DNA of 64,000 nt from Streptococcaceae bacterium (GTDB taxonomy: Bacteria > Bacillota > Bacilli > Lactobacillales > Streptococcaceae): assembly GCA_031253335.1 (NCBI GenBank), contig JAIRWF010000010.1, forward strand, positions 83,090 to 147,089, written 5' to 3'. Positions 33,595 to 42,927 of this stretch are shown piece after piece (the first letter of the stretch is position 1; each line of letters starts with the position of its first letter). The position numbers and the translations under genes were made by a program. Below the pieces are notes generated by a model. The model was not told the origin of the DNA. It did not search any database and saw only the letters and a list, made by a program, of their open reading frames with translations.

Positions 33595-35855
33595 GGTTTT
33601 TCCTTTATGAGTGTTTGATAGATGTCTTTTACGGGGGCTAGTGCCCAGAATTTCTGGCTTTTTACGGTTGCTTCGAGTTCTTGATAAATGTGACTTTCAG
33701 AAATCTCATGGTGCGGGGCATCGGCTACTGCGGTCATAATACCATCTGAGATTGTCACAAAGCCTAGTTCTTCAAAGATTTGAATCATCTTGATAAGAAG
33801 CGGCACGGGGAGTTTCACGAAGTCTGCGAGAGTCTGAAGCTTGTTTCTAACGTCAAATTCTTTGTAGCTGCGAATGGTTTTGTAGAGGGTCGCGTATTGC
33901 TCTCTTGAGCCTGCACCTGTGAGGTAATAAGCAGGTGAAATCGCATTTTTGAAGATGATTTCTTGGAGGCTGTCATTTTTGACGGCTGCTTTGACGTACT
34001 CTGTCAAATTTGACAAACCTTCTGCAGTTGTGGGAGCCTCTTCGATAGTCAATACCTCAGACATTATAGCATTTTCAAGGTCATTTTTCAGGAATCGGGC
34101 GGCCTGTTGTGGAGCAGCGATATCACGGCTTCGTGCGTCCAAAAGCGCAATGCCCACGCTGCGTGCATCTTCTACCATGAGCTGCACCGTGGTTTCGCCG
34201 TTCCAACTATTGGTCGATAGAGTGACTGCAAGCTCTGTTGTAGCTTGCTCGAATTCGTCCGCCTCGGCACCATGTCCAAAATAGACGGCTTCGATTTGCG
34301 TTTTGTCTTGAGCGAGCTTGAGGCGTAGATGGCGATTGTCCTGACCCATACTACGGGCTTGTGTCACGGTGTAGTCTTGCACCAAGAAATGCGGTTTAGG
34401 ATTAGCCATCCCATAAGGTGCAAGGCTCGCAAGGCTCTTGACAAGAGGGAGGGTAATGCTGTCAAATTTGATAGGGGGAAGTAGCTCCATCTCAGGCAGC
34501 TCTGTCATATCTAGGGCTTTGTCCGCAATGAAATCCAGCATGACTTGCTTGAGCTTAGGCGCATTTTCTTGCGTTAGCGTCATGCCACCTGCCTGCGCAT
34601 GTCCCCCAAAAGCGATAAAGAGCTCTCGGTGGGCGTCTAAACAGTTAAATAAATTAAATGCTGCTGTGGAGCGGGCAGAGCCACGAAGGTCCCCATTTTT
34701 CTCAACAGAAAGCAGAACAAAAGGCTTGTGATATGTGTCCAGCAAACGCCCTGCGACAATCCCAAGAACTCCCTTGTGCCAATTTTCATGCCAGAGCACC
34801 TCAACGGCATCCCCCGTGAGCATCGTCTCCGCCTCCGCAAAGACCTGATCCGTCAAGGCACGACGTTCTGTATTTTTTCCTTCAATCAGATCTGCAATCT
34901 TCGCGGTTTCTTCCTCATCCCAGCCGCACAGCAGTTCAATCGCAGGGTTCGGGTCGTCTAGGCGCCCCAGGGCATTTAGCCGCGGCGCTATGCGAAAGCC
35001 AATATCTTCTTCTGTCAAATTTGACAAGGCTTCGTCCTCAATCCCTGCAAGGCGCATCAAATTTGACAAGCCCACGCGTTCCGTCTGGCGAAGCACTTTG
35101 AGACCTTCTGCCACCAAAATCCGATTTTCCCCGTCCAAACGAAGCGACACCATATCCGCCACTGTCCCAATCGCCACCAAATCAAGCATCTCACGTGGAA
35201 CATACTCCAAAAGGGCACACGCAAGCTTAAAAGCAACACCTGCCCCGCACAAGTCATCAAAAGGATAAGCGCCTTCAGGATGCCTTGGGTGGACAATCGC
35301 ACAAGCCGCCTCAGGCAAAAGCTCGGGCAAGCTATGGTGGTCGGTAATCACGACATCACAGCCATGTGACGCTGCCCATGCAATCTCCTTGCGCCCCGCC
35401 ACGCCATTATCCACTGTGATGAGAAGCGTCACATCTTCTTTTTCAATAAAATACTGATAGACCTTAAGATTGGGTCCGTAGCCGTCGGTAAAACGATTCG
35501 GCAAATAGACCTGAACCTGCTCCTCATCGTAAATCTCATCCAACGCTGACTTCACGATGGACGCCGCCGTCATCCCATCCGCATCATAGTCCCCATAAAT
35601 CAGAATCTTCTCCCCCGCCTCAATCGCCCTGCGAATCCGCGCGACCGCCTTGTCCATGTCGTGCAGCAAAAACGGATCGTGCAAGTCATCCAGCATCGGA
35701 TGGAGCACTTTTTGCGCACTTTTTTCATCACGCACCCCACGGCTCCAAAGAAGCTCCGCTGCAAGATTATCCAGTTTCTCCTTTTTTGCCCAGGCTAAAA
35801 AGGCCTCATCAGGCCTTTCTTCAAGCAATTTCCAATCGTATTTTGGAGAAATCAT
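33591..35855 (-). CDS. recJ: Single-stranded-DNA-specific 5'-3' exonuclease RecJ
   Basis: A 754-residue DHH-family nuclease for recombination and repair. Motif I is DYDADGMT at 89-96, motif III includes ITDHHSLPE near 170, and DHHA1 follows with [12 protein letters not shown] near 420. The OB fold and the C-terminal RecJ domain of Firmicutes (about 560-754) are present. Its -10 lies 7 bases before the ATG, so the message should be leaderless. The gene contains at least three copies of the dispersed palindrome or close variants, coding SNLT and IKFD. Confidence 0.95.
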   Translation of the reverse strand: MISPKYDWKLLEERPDEAFLAWAKKEKLDNLAAELLWSRGVRDEKSAQKVLHPMLDDLHDPFLLHDMDKAVARIRRAIEAGEKILIYGDYDADGMTAASIVKSALDEIYDEEQVQVYLPNRFTDGYGPNLKVYQYFIEKEDVTLLITVDNGVAGRKEIAWAASHGCDVVITDHHSLPELLPEAACAIVHPRHPEGAYPFDDLCGAGVAFKLACALLEYVPREMLDLVAIGTVADMVSLRLDGENRILVAEGLKVLRQTERVGLSNLMRLAGIEDEALSNLTEEDIGFRIAPRLNALGRLDDPNPAIELLCGWDEEETAKIADLIEGKNTERRALTDQVFAEAETMLTGDAVEVLWHENWHKGVLGIVAGRLLDTYHKPFVLLSVEKNGDLRGSARSTAAFNLFNCLDAHRELFIAFGGHAQAGGMTLTQENAPKLKQVMLDFIADKALDMTELPEMELLPPIKFDSITLPLVKSLASLAPYGMANPKPHFLVQDYTVTQARSMGQDNRHLRLKLAQDKTQIEAVYFGHGAEADEFEQATTELAVTLSTNSWNGETTVQLMVEDARSVGIALLDARSRDIAAPQQAARFLKNDLENAIMSEVLTIEEAPTTAEGLSNLTEYVKAAVKNDSLQEIIFKNAISPAYYLTGAGSREQYATLYKTIRSYKEFDVRNKLQTLADFVKLPVPLLIKMIQIFEELGFVTISDGIMTAVADAPHHEISESHIYQELEATVKSQKFWALAPVKDIYQTLIKEKP
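34002..34015. repeat. Dispersed palindrome TGTCAAATTTGACA, exact copy 7
   Basis: Inside recJ, read as GLSNLTEYV in the C-terminal domain. A relative TGTCATTTTTGACG lies 31 bp before (33971-33984) and TGTCAAATTTGATA at 34460. Confidence 0.85.
35013..35026. repeat. Dispersed palindrome TGTCAAATTTGACA, exact copy 8
   Basis: Inside recJ, read as [10 protein letters not shown] variant ATCAAATTTGACA follows about 42 bp later and codes SNLM, so two units sit close together. Confidence 0.85.
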
Positions 35856-35862
35856 CTCTCAA

Positions 35863-35871
35863 ATTATATCA
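35863..35871 (-). promoter_or_regulatory. Extended -10 immediately upstream of recJ (leaderless)
   Basis: Minus strand TGA-TATAAT, 7 bases before the ATG at 35855. Confidence 0.55.
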
Positions 35872-35874
35872 TAA

Positions 35875-35894
35875 AAGCCCTCACTCGAGGGCTT
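35875..35894 (-). terminator. gntP terminator adjoining the recJ promoter
   Basis: AAGCCCTC and GAGGGCTT pair over four bases; on the minus strand it runs into TTTTAT and, four bases past the stem, the TGATATAAT of recJ. Confidence 0.8.
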
Positions 35895-35898
35895 ATTT

Positions 35899-37401
35899 TC
35901 AGGCAATCATCGCACCTAGCAAGAGACACATGAGAAGGCCTACCACAGAAATCAAGGTCTCAAGCACGGTCCAGGTCTTCAAGGTCTGTTTCACATCCAA
36001 ATCAAAGAATTCCTTGAACATCCAGAAGCCTGCATCATTGACGTGACTAGCTGCAAGAGAGCCCGCCCCAATCGCTAACACGATAAATGGTACGAGTTTT
36101 GGATTGGCCGTTGCGACAATCGGCGCCACAATCCCTGCTGTTGTCATCCCAGCTACGGTCGCTGAGCCCACGGACACACGGATGATAACCGCCACCAGCC
36201 AAGCAAATAAAATCGGACTCATATTTGAGTGCGAGAAGGCTGTTGCAATCGCCGTTGAAATCCCTCCAGCCGTCAAGATTCCCTTGAAAGCTGCGCCACC
36301 GCCGATGACAAAGAGCAAATTCGCAATCGACTTGACGGCATCGGTAATCGTCCCACCAATCTCAGCCATGGTCCGCTTCTGATGCAGACCCATGGACCAG
36401 ATGGCAAAGAGAAGCGCAATAATCATCGCAATTGCAGGCGTTCCCAAGAAGGCCACGATCTTTTGGAGTTCTGTTGGATGAAGCAAGTAGCCGTGTTGTT
36501 GGGCAGGCGACAAGGCGAGCCAGTTTGCATCCCCAATCACACCGCCATAGACGTTGTGCCCGCCATTCACAGTCAACGTCATGATTGTGGTCAACAGCAA
36601 GAAAATCACAGCCATAAGTGAAGTCAAGATAGAAAGGCCAAAGCTTGGCGTCTTCTCAAGCTCGAACTCTTTGACTTCGCCCAAGGCATCAAGCTTACGC
36701 GTAATCTTAAAGGCATCAGGTACGACACGACGAATCACCCGTGTAAAAATAGGTCCCGCAATTAGCATCGCAGGAATCGCCACGATAATCCCGTACATCA
36801 AGACGGTCCCGAGATTCGTTCCCAAGATATTTGTAACCGCCGTTGGACTTGGCTGTGGCGGCAAGAAGCCTTGTGCTGCCGACAAAGCCGCAGCCATCGG
36901 AATTCCCAAGAAGAGAAGGGGAACTTCTGCCTCAAGGGCAATCGTAAAGACGATTGGAATCATGACGACAAGCCCCACTTCAAATAAAAGCGAAATCCCA
37001 ATGATAAAGCTTGCAAAGGCTACCGCCCACTGCAGTCCCTTTTTCCCAAAGACATTGATCAGGGTCCGTGCAATCCGGTAAGAACCACCGGCGTCCGAGA
37101 GCAAGCGCCCAATCATCGAGCCCATCCCAAAGACGATGACAAGCTCGCCCAAGGTTCCGCCAATCCCTGTCTGAACCGCTGCACCTATCCCTGCAGGATT
37201 CATCCCGAGCGCGAGACCTACCAGGACCGATGTCACAATCAGTGTGATAAAGGTATTGACCTTAAATTTTAAGATCAAAACGAGTAAAAGTGCAATTCCC
37301 AACACCAGCACGATAAATGGCCAAATGTTAAGATCCCCTGACATGAGCTGGAAAAGCCCTGTTTTTGGATCCGTCGTAAATCCAGTCAATGTAGATAGCA
37401 T
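35899..37401 (-). CDS. gntP: Gluconate permease, GntP family
   Basis: A 500-residue membrane protein with about 12-14 hydrophobic segments of the GntP symporter family. Family-like stretches include FGMGSMIGRLLSDAGGSYRI, QGFLPPQPSPTAVTNILGTN and SVGSATVAGMTTAGIVAPIV, the last two matching the conserved GntP loops. It should bring gluconate into the cell with protons. It follows gntK by 15 bases, with TGGAGG before the ATG, completing gnd-gntK-gntP. It is last in the unit and is followed by a terminator. Confidence 0.92.
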   Translation of the reverse strand: MLSTLTGFTTDPKTGLFQLMSGDLNIWPFIVLVLGIALLLVLILKFKVNTFITLIVTSVLVGLALGMNPAGIGAAVQTGIGGTLGELVIVFGMGSMIGRLLSDAGGSYRIARTLINVFGKKGLQWAVAFASFIIGISLLFEVGLVVMIPIVFTIALEAEVPLLFLGIPMAAALSAAQGFLPPQPSPTAVTNILGTNLGTVLMYGIIVAIPAMLIAGPIFTRVIRRVVPDAFKITRKLDALGEVKEFELEKTPSFGLSILTSLMAVIFLLLTTIMTLTVNGGHNVYGGVIGDANWLALSPAQQHGYLLHPTELQKIVAFLGTPAIAMIIALLFAIWSMGLHQKRTMAEIGGTITDAVKSIANLLFVIGGGAAFKGILTAGGISTAIATAFSHSNMSPILFAWLVAVIIRVSVGSATVAGMTTAGIVAPIVATANPKLVPFIVLAIGAGSLAASHVNDAGFWMFKEFFDLDVKQTLKTWTVLETLISVVGLLMCLLLGAMIA

Positions 37402-37416
37402 AAATCCTCCACTAAT

Positions 37417-38916
37417 TTATTTTCGCTGAAAGTCAGCAATATTTTTATATTCTTCTTCAAATAGCCGCGTCAGTCGAATGTAAATCGGTGTCAACTCACG
37501 GTAAGTCGCAAAGGTCTCAACGTGCGATTGATAGGTATCACTCACACCCACCATCTCAGAAATCACATCAAGCGAGTCCACAAGGCCAAGTGCCTTTTGT
37601 GCCATGACCACTGCTGCCAAACAGCCCGCCTCCCTGCTTTCTGGCACATTGATGGGCTGTTCAAAAATATCTGCCAAAATTTGTGTCCAGAGCTGAGAGT
37701 TCGTAAAGCCGCCCGTTGCTTGAATGCGCTGGAGTTTACCGGCGACTTCGGTTAGCGACAGGGCAACCATATAAAGATTCATCATGACGCCCTCAAGCAC
37801 CGCACGCGCCATCTCTGCACGTCCGTGCGTGTAGTTTAAGCCAAAGAAGCTCCCACGTGCATTCGCATCCCAGAGTGGTGCACGTTCTCCACCCAGATAG
37901 GGATGGAAAATTAGGCCATTCGCCCCTGCAGGGACCTTTGCAGTCTCTGCGGTAATGGCATCGAAGTCAAGTTCTCCCGCATAGACATTGTCCCGTAGCC
38001 AGCGAAAGACGTCTCCCCCTGAGTTGACAGGACCGCCAACGACCCAATGATCCTCATCAAGCGCGTAAGTGAAAGTTCGGGCCTTAGGATCTACGCCAGG
38101 CTTGTCCGTCACAACGCGAATCGCGCCAGACGTCCCAATGGTGATGGCTGCAACACCAGGTGCAATCGCATTAACGCCTAGATTGGAAAGTGGACCGTCC
38201 GCGGCTCCCCAGACAAATGGCGTGGACTCAGGAAGTCCCATTTGCTGCGCGATTTCAGGTTTTAGACCTCGCTCCATCTGATAAGGCGAGACCACTTCTG
38301 GAAGCTGAGAGAGCTTGACTTGCGTGGTGTCAAGCGCTCCTGTGTCCCATTTCTTTTCAAAAATATTGAAGAGACCAGTCCCTGTCGCGATGGAGAGGTC
38401 AATCTTATTGACCCCAAAGAGTCGCCAGAAAAGGTAACCCTTCAAATCCAGATAATGACTAGCATCATCGAATATCACGGGCTGTTCATGACGCAACCAC
38501 AAGAGCTTTGAGAGAGGAGCCATGGGGTGAATTGGCGTCCCCGTGCGGCTGTAGATTTCATGACCCAGTCCTGAGTTTTTGAGTTCTTCCGTGTATGCCA
38601 CAGCTCGAGTGTCCGCCCAAGTAATGACACGCGTCAAGGGCTGCCAGAACTCATCAAAGGCAATCAAAGAGTGCATCTGTGAGCTAAAGGAAACCGCACA
38701 GACTTCATCATCCGCACTGAGTTTTTCTGAAAGCTCATGGAGCGTTTCTATCAACGCCTGATAAATATCTTCCGGCGCCTCCTCGGCCATCCCTGTCCCA
38801 TCACGGTGCAGCTCATAGCCTTTTGAGCTTTGTGCGACAATGTCGCCTTTCAGAGTGAATAGCACTGCTTTTGTCGCCGTTGTGCCCAAATCCACACCAA
38901 TAAATAAGTTGTTCAT
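37417..38916 (-). CDS. gntK: Gluconokinase, FGGY family
   Basis: A 499-residue FGGY sugar kinase. The N-terminal phosphate-binding motif is FIGVDLGTTATKAVLF, the second ATP motif area includes TIGTSGAIRVV, and FHPYLGGERAPLWDANARGS is typical of gluconate/xylulose kinases. With gnd and gntP adjacent, gluconate is the likely substrate, giving 6-phosphogluconate. No strong Shine-Dalgarno sequence is seen before the ATG. A 15-bp triple repeat lies between it and gnd. Confidence 0.92.
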   Translation of the reverse strand: MNNLFIGVDLGTTATKAVLFTLKGDIVAQSSKGYELHRDGTGMAEEAPEDIYQALIETLHELSEKLSADDEVCAVSFSSQMHSLIAFDEFWQPLTRVITWADTRAVAYTEELKNSGLGHEIYSRTGTPIHPMAPLSKLLWLRHEQPVIFDDASHYLDLKGYLFWRLFGVNKIDLSIATGTGLFNIFEKKWDTGALDTTQVKLSQLPEVVSPYQMERGLKPEIAQQMGLPESTPFVWGAADGPLSNLGVNAIAPGVAAITIGTSGAIRVVTDKPGVDPKARTFTYALDEDHWVVGGPVNSGGDVFRWLRDNVYAGELDFDAITAETAKVPAGANGLIFHPYLGGERAPLWDANARGSFFGLNYTHGRAEMARAVLEGVMMNLYMVALSLTEVAGKLQRIQATGGFTNSQLWTQILADIFEQPINVPESREAGCLAAVVMAQKALGLVDSLDVISEMVGVSDTYQSHVETFATYRELTPIYIRLTRLFEEEYKNIADFQRK

Positions 38917-38972
38917 GCGTTTTTATTTACCAAAATTGTTGCTATTTCTAACTAAGAGACTTAAACTTTTTT

Positions 38973-39017
38973 ATAATCGTATTTATTATAATCGTAATTA
39001 TAATAATCGTAATGATA
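38973..39017 (-). repeat. Three 15-bp tandem repeats between gnd and gntK
   Basis: ATAATCGTA recurs at 38973, 38988 and 39003, exactly 15 bp apart, the intervening six bases being AT-only. Possibly an operator or RNA element inside the gluconate operon. Confidence 0.6.
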
Positions 39018-39023
39018 GTAAAT

Positions 39024-39938
39024 TTATTTCGTATCCACCGCATGTCCGCCAAAGCCGTTGCGCAAAGCCGCAACAACTTTCCCAGTCATGGTGTCGTCTT
39101 GCATACTGCGCTGGCGCATGAGAAGAGACAGTGCAATGACAGGCGTTGGGACGTCCAAATCGAGCGCTTCTTCCACGGTCCACTTGCCTTCGCCAGAGGC
39201 ATGCATACGGCCTTCAATCTTAGCTAATTTCGGATCTTTGGCAAACTGCTCTTCGGCGAGCTCCATGAGCCAGCCCCGGATGACTGAGCCATGATTCCAG
39301 AGCTTCGCAACAGCTTCAAAGTCATACTCAAAATCGCTTGCATTCAAGACTTCAAAGCCTTCCGCAATCGCCTGCATCATGCCATACTCAATCCCATTAT
39401 GAATCATCTTGAGATAATGCCCCGAGCCCAGACGTCCCGTGTAAAGATAGCCATCAGCTTGTGCCAAGGCCTTAAAAATCGGCTCAATCGTTGGCCATGT
39501 CTCTTTAGGGCCGCCCACCATGAAGTTTCCACCATTGCGAGCGCCTTCCATCCCGCCAGACGTCCCTGCATCAAAATAAGCAATCCCCTTTGCAGCAAGG
39601 ACAGGCTCTTGCGCGAGGTTGTCCTTGTAGTTCGAGTTCCCACCGTCAATCACGATGTCGCCAGCAGCTAATTTTTCAGACAAGGTCGCAATTGTTGCAT
39701 TCGTGATTTTCCCCGCAGGAAGCATCACCCAGACGATTTTAGGACTTGGCAAATTTGATAGTAGCTCATCAAGGCTCGCAACCCCTGTCAAATCTGACGA
39801 ATAGGCATCTGCTTCTTTGACAGCCTCCGCGTTCACATCGAAGGCGACGACAGAAAGGCCATTATCAATCGCATTCTTTGCGAGATTGAGACCCATTTTC
39901 CCGAGGCCAATCAGGCCAAAAGTTAATTTATTTTCCAT
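39024..39938 (-). CDS. gnd: 6-phosphogluconate dehydrogenase, short (about 300 residue) type
   Basis: A 304-residue oxidoreductase that decarboxylates 6-phosphogluconate to ribulose 5-phosphate. The nucleotide-binding motif is GLIGLGKMGLNLA (9-21); substrate-side motifs are GGNSNYKD, GTSGGMEGARNGGNFMVGG and MIHNGIEYGMMQAIAEG, with the catalytic Lys/Asn region intact. This is the short, often NAD-linked YqeC/GntZ-type enzyme rather than the 470-residue Gnd. It is the first gene of gnd-gntK-gntP, divergent from the RpiR regulator. The -10 (TACACT) is 6 bases before the ATG. Confidence 0.93.
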   Translation of the reverse strand: MENKLTFGLIGLGKMGLNLAKNAIDNGLSVVAFDVNAEAVKEADAYSSDLTGVASLDELLSNLPSPKIVWVMLPAGKITNATIATLSEKLAAGDIVIDGGNSNYKDNLAQEPVLAAKGIAYFDAGTSGGMEGARNGGNFMVGGPKETWPTIEPIFKALAQADGYLYTGRLGSGHYLKMIHNGIEYGMMQAIAEGFEVLNASDFEYDFEAVAKLWNHGSVIRGWLMELAEEQFAKDPKLAKIEGRMHASGEGKWTVEEALDLDVPTPVIALSLLMRQRSMQDDTMTGKVVAALRNGFGGHAVDTK

Positions 39939-39944
39939 ATCTTG

Positions 39945-39953
39945 AGTGTATCA
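39945..39953 (-). promoter_or_regulatory. Extended -10 immediately upstream of gnd (leaderless)
   Basis: Minus strand TGA-TACACT, with 6 bases before the ATG. The TGA is contributed by a variant of the dispersed palindrome (TATCAAATTTGACA at 39949-39962). Confidence 0.45.
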
Positions 39954-39969
39954 AATTTGACAGGTTTCA

Positions 39970-39998
39970 ATTATCCAAAAAACGGATAATTATCCGTT
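39970..39998. promoter_or_regulatory. Operator between gnd and the RpiR regulator
   Basis: A perfect 18-bp palindrome AACGGATAATTATCCGTT lies at 39981-39998, and a further half-site ATTATCC at 39970-39976 makes an overlapping inverted repeat with GGATAAT. It stands 7 bp upstream of the regulator's -10 and upstream of gnd, the right place for RpiR-type control of both directions. Confidence 0.7.
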
Positions 39999-40002
39999 TC
40001 TG

Positions 40003-40011
40003 TGTTATACT
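40003..40011 (+). promoter_or_regulatory. Extended -10 immediately upstream of the RpiR regulator (leaderless)
   Basis: TGT-TATACT, with 6 bases (CTTTTT) before the ATG at 40018 and no Shine-Dalgarno sequence. Confidence 0.55.
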
Positions 40012-40017
40012 CTTTTT

Positions 40018-40770
40018 ATGGGAAAAATTCTTGAAAAATTCGGAAACTTAGACTATCTCTCAACGAGCGAGCGTCAGATGCTGACGACGCTTGATGACCA
40101 ACCTGAGCTCCTTTCGTCAAATTTGACAGAACTTGCTGTGACCCTTTTTTCATCCAATACTTCCATCATACGACTGGCCAAAAAGCTTGGTTACTCAGGC
40201 TTTTCTGAGTTCAAATTTGACCTCCTGCAAAGCCCCGTCAAATCTGATACTAATAGCCTGTCAAATTTGACAGACAACCTGACAAGCTTTACCAACTTGA
40301 CGCAGCAAGCAGCCTTCAAAGATAAAATCAGCCAATTTGCCAAAAGTATCACCAAAGCAGACAATATCTACATCGCGGGCGTCGGAAGTTCCAAGACCCT
40401 TGCTGAGTATTTTGCCCACCGCCTCAATCAGCTGGATAAATCCGCCGTTTATGTCTATGACAATGCGCTGCTTGATCTCCTCCCCAATCTCACCTCGCAG
40501 GACCGCAAAAGTCTCGTGATTTATGTCTCCATCTCGGGTGAAACGCTGCGCCTTGTGAATTCAGCCAAGAAAGTCCACAATCTGGCTTGCCCGATTCTTG
40601 CTATCACAAATGTCCGTACCACTTCGCTTGGACGCCTCGCAGACAGCACCATCGCAACCGATATGCCCATGACCGCCTACCACAACTACGACATCACGCC
40701 ACGTACCTTTCAAATCGCCGTCATTGACCTCATCTTAGAAAATCTATTTCAGCAAAAAACCGCTCGCTAG
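40018..40770 (+). CDS. RpiR-family (HTH-SIS) transcriptional regulator of the gluconate operon
   Basis: A 250-residue regulator. Residues 1-80 are the HTH_6 domain (SNTSIIRLAKKLGYSGFSEF), and residues about 100-240 the SIS sugar-phosphate domain (IYIAGVGSSKTLAEYFAHRL, then VIYVSISGETLRLVNSAKKV). RpiR proteins sense phosphosugars; with gnd-gntK-gntP divergent, 6-phosphogluconate or gluconate is the likely signal. The linker between the domains is Ser/Asn/Leu/Thr-rich and contains four or five palindrome-derived tetrapeptides (SNLT, FKFD, VKSD, SNLT). The terminator overlaps its stop codon. Confidence 0.92.
   Translation: MGKILEKFGNLDYLSTSERQMLTTLDDQPELLSSNLTELAVTLFSSNTSIIRLAKKLGYSGFSEFKFDLLQSPVKSDTNSLSNLTDNLTSFTNLTQQAAFKDKISQFAKSITKADNIYIAGVGSSKTLAEYFAHRLNQLDKSAVYVYDNALLDLLPNLTSQDRKSLVIYVSISGETLRLVNSAKKVHNLACPILAITNVRTTSLGRLADSTIATDMPMTAYHNYDITPRTFQIAVIDLILENLFQQKTAR
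40259..40272. repeat. Dispersed palindrome TGTCAAATTTGACA, exact copy 9
   Basis: In the linker of the RpiR gene (LSNLTD). Neighbouring variants: CGTCAAATTTGACA at 40115, TTCAAATTTGACC near 40211 and CGTCAAATCTGATA near 40237, so four units lie within 160 bp. Confidence 0.85.
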
Positions 40771-40780
40771 CGGTTTTCTT
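40756..40780 (+). terminator. RpiR gene terminator overlapping its stop
   Basis: AAAACCGCT (40756-40764) and AGCGGTTTT (40769-40777) form a 9-bp stem with a four-base loop; the TAG stop is inside it and CTT follows. Confidence 0.85.
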
Positions 40781-40808
40781 ACTATCTGCGCCTCATGAAT
40801 CTCCCTGC

Positions 40809-41798
40809 TTATTTTTCCTCCAACGGCTGCACCTGTGCCCCCATCGCAATCAAGGCTTCAATGCGCTTCGGCGTACTGGGGTGTGTTGAGAGATTAATCC
40901 CCGCAAACTCTGGATTGTAAAAAGCAACAGGTCCCACCGTATTCGCAAAATCTTTCGCCGTTTTTTGTGAGCCATAATGATCTGCCCCAGTCTCGAGTGC
41001 AATCAAAGCCTGCGCAATGCCTGTGGGGTTCCGTGTGAATTCCACCGCCGACGCATCCGCACGCGATTCTCTCTCGCGAGACATATAGGACTCCGCGACC
41101 TTGGCTAAAAGCGGCGCCACAATGAGGAAAATATAGCTCAAGACCACAATCACAAGCGCAATCGGGTTCGTCCCTTGATTATTATTATTGCGTCCGCGGT
41201 TGCCTCCACCAAACCAAAGCATGCGCCCGGCCATCGAGCCAATAATCGCCGTCGTTGACGTCAAGGCGACAAGACGCGTCATCGCTTGCGAATCTCCCGT
41301 CTTGATATGGCCGATTTCATGCGCCACGACGCCTTCTAGTTCCTCGCGGGTATTCAATAAATCAAGCAATTCCTGTGTCACAACGACCATGGAATTTCCA
41401 AAAGAATCCGCCGACGCATAAGCATTACAGACGCCAGAACCTCGCAAGACGTAGCATTTCGGCGTATGGGGCAAAGCCGCCGCAATCGCCATTTCTTCCA
41501 CGATATTTTTGAGCTGCCCTTGCGTCACTTCAACCGAATCCCCCGCTGGTGCCGCAAGCAAAATCCGCTCCGCCGAGCTATTCACGACAAACATGACAAT
41601 GAGCGCCACCACGAAGCCAATCGCCGCAAAACCTCCCATATATTGTGCGAGTTGGGCATTTGTCACATGCGTCCCTAGGCCAAACACGACCCCAATCGCA
41701 ATGACAAGAATCCACAAAATCGCAAAATTAATTACCCAAGCCACGCGAATCCCACGGTGCAAGCGTTTAATTTCCGTTCTGAAATCTACTCTTTCCAT
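40809..41798 (-). CDS. htpX: HtpX-like membrane zinc metalloprotease
   Basis: A 329-residue M48 protease of the cytoplasmic membrane. Two N-terminal helices (about 18-42 and 52-72) are followed by the zinc motif VVAHEIGHIKTGD near 160-172 and two more helices; the third zinc ligand lies in SRERESRADASAVEFT. The family degrades misfolded membrane proteins. lemA is directly upstream in the same direction (52 bases); lemA-htpX pairs are typical of streptococci. AAGGAAG precedes the ATG. Confidence 0.94.
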   Translation of the reverse strand: MERVDFRTEIKRLHRGIRVAWVINFAILWILVIAIGVVFGLGTHVTNAQLAQYMGGFAAIGFVVALIVMFVVNSSAERILLAAPAGDSVEVTQGQLKNIVEEMAIAAALPHTPKCYVLRGSGVCNAYASADSFGNSMVVVTQELLDLLNTREELEGVVAHEIGHIKTGDSQAMTRLVALTSTTAIIGSMAGRMLWFGGGNRGRNNNNQGTNPIALVIVVLSYIFLIVAPLLAKVAESYMSRERESRADASAVEFTRNPTGIAQALIALETGADHYGSQKTAKDFANTVGPVAFYNPEFAGINLSTHPSTPKRIEALIAMGAQVQPLEEK

Positions 41799-41849
41799 AG
41801 CTTCCTTTCAAAAACGCTCGCAAAAAATGCGGGCGAATTCATCTGCTTC

Positions 41850-42416
41850 TTAAAATTGAACTTTCGGTGCTTCTTTCGCTGCATCATTCTCCAGCGTGAA
41901 GCTGTCTTTCTTGTGATAGCCAAACATCCCCGCAATCAAAACGGTTGGAAAGACCTGAATCCCGTTGTTGTAACTCATGACCGCATCATTAAAGGCTTGA
42001 CGCGCAAAGCTGACCTTGTTTTCGGTCGAGGTCAATTCTTCTTGGAGTTGCAAGAAGTTCTGGTTGGCCTTCAAATCCGGATAGTTCTCGGCCACCGCAT
42101 TAATCGCAAGTCGCGCCTGTCCCATGGCATCTTGAGCCGCTTGGACATCACTCGCAGAGCCCGATTGGATCGCTTTCCCTGCTGTCGCACGCGCCTCTGT
42201 CACCTTATCAAAAGTCGAAGACTCATGCGCCGCATAGCCTTTCACCGTCTCAACAAGATTTGGAATCAAGTCATAGCGCCGTTGCAGTTGGGTTGAAATC
42301 TGCGCAAACGCATTATCCACACCGTTTGAGAGACGCACGAGATGGTTGCGCCCGCCGATGAAAAGCCAAAGCACGAAAATCACGATAATTGCGATGATAA
42401 TCAGTAAAATAATCAT
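41850..42416 (-). CDS. lemA: LemA family protein
   Basis: A LemA protein of 188 residues when started at ATG 42416 (a GTG 12 bases upstream is in frame). One N-terminal helix (MIILLIIIAIIVIFVLWLFI) precedes a helical-bundle domain with the family patterns LSNGVDNAFAQISTQLQRRY, LIPNLVETVKGYAAHE and ENYPDLKANQNFLQLQEELT. The function of LemA is unclear; it is usually paired with HtpX, as here. Upstream, AATCTCACT and AAGTGAGATT form a hairpin running into TTTTT before the ATG, overlapping a TGCTATAAT promoter. Confidence 0.92.
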   Translation of the reverse strand: MIILLIIIAIIVIFVLWLFIGGRNHLVRLSNGVDNAFAQISTQLQRRYDLIPNLVETVKGYAAHESSTFDKVTEARATAGKAIQSGSASDVQAAQDAMGQARLAINAVAENYPDLKANQNFLQLQEELTSTENKVSFARQAFNDAVMSYNNGIQVFPTVLIAGMFGYHKKDSFTLENDAAKEAPKVQF

Positions 42417-42477
42417 AAAAAATCTCACTTTCAGTTGATAGTGAGATTATAGCAGATTTAGCTTAAAATAGCCAGAT

Positions 42478-42855
42478 TTACTGATTTGACGCTGTATTTT
42501 TTGTTGGTAACAGCGTAAAGATAGTGACAACAAGTCCTCCAAGATAGGGCACAAAGTTTAGAAAGACAAGACCCCACGGCAGCCCAGCATCCTTGATACG
42601 ACGTGCTGTGAGTGCCCATTGAGGAATAATGATGGCAAGAATATAAAGGACACCAATTATAATCCAGACAACAGCTGCTGGGTTTATAGAACCATTTGAA
42701 CTACCAAAAGCTGCCAGAATACCAAAAATAATCCCCCAAATGACCCCGATAATCGCCTGAACAAGAAAAACCCACCAGTATTTCGGACGTGTCGTCCCCT
42801 CTCCTACGAAATCCACATAACGCTTCCAAAATTCTTTATAAGCTTCAATCATCAT
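42478..42855 (-). CDS. DUF805 (YhaH-type) membrane protein
   Basis: A 125-residue protein with three or four hydrophobic helices and the DUF805 pattern: FWKRYVDFVGEGTTRPKYWW at the N-terminus and ALTARRIKDAGLPWGLVFLN near the C-terminus, where RR-x-x-D is the hallmark. The start is set at ATG 42855 (MMIEAYKEF) because AGGAGAG lies just upstream; an in-frame GTG 30 bases earlier has no such site. The role of the family is not known; it stands alone here. Confidence 0.85.
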   Translation of the reverse strand: MMIEAYKEFWKRYVDFVGEGTTRPKYWWVFLVQAIIGVIWGIIFGILAAFGSSNGSINPAAVVWIIIGVLYILAIIIPQWALTARRIKDAGLPWGLVFLNFVPYLGGLVVTIFTLLPTKNTASNQ

Positions 42856-42927
42856 TTCTCTCCTAAATTTAAGTTTAACTCCCACTAAGCTTTATCTTAT
42901 CAAAAAAACAAGCCTCAATGACCGCTA

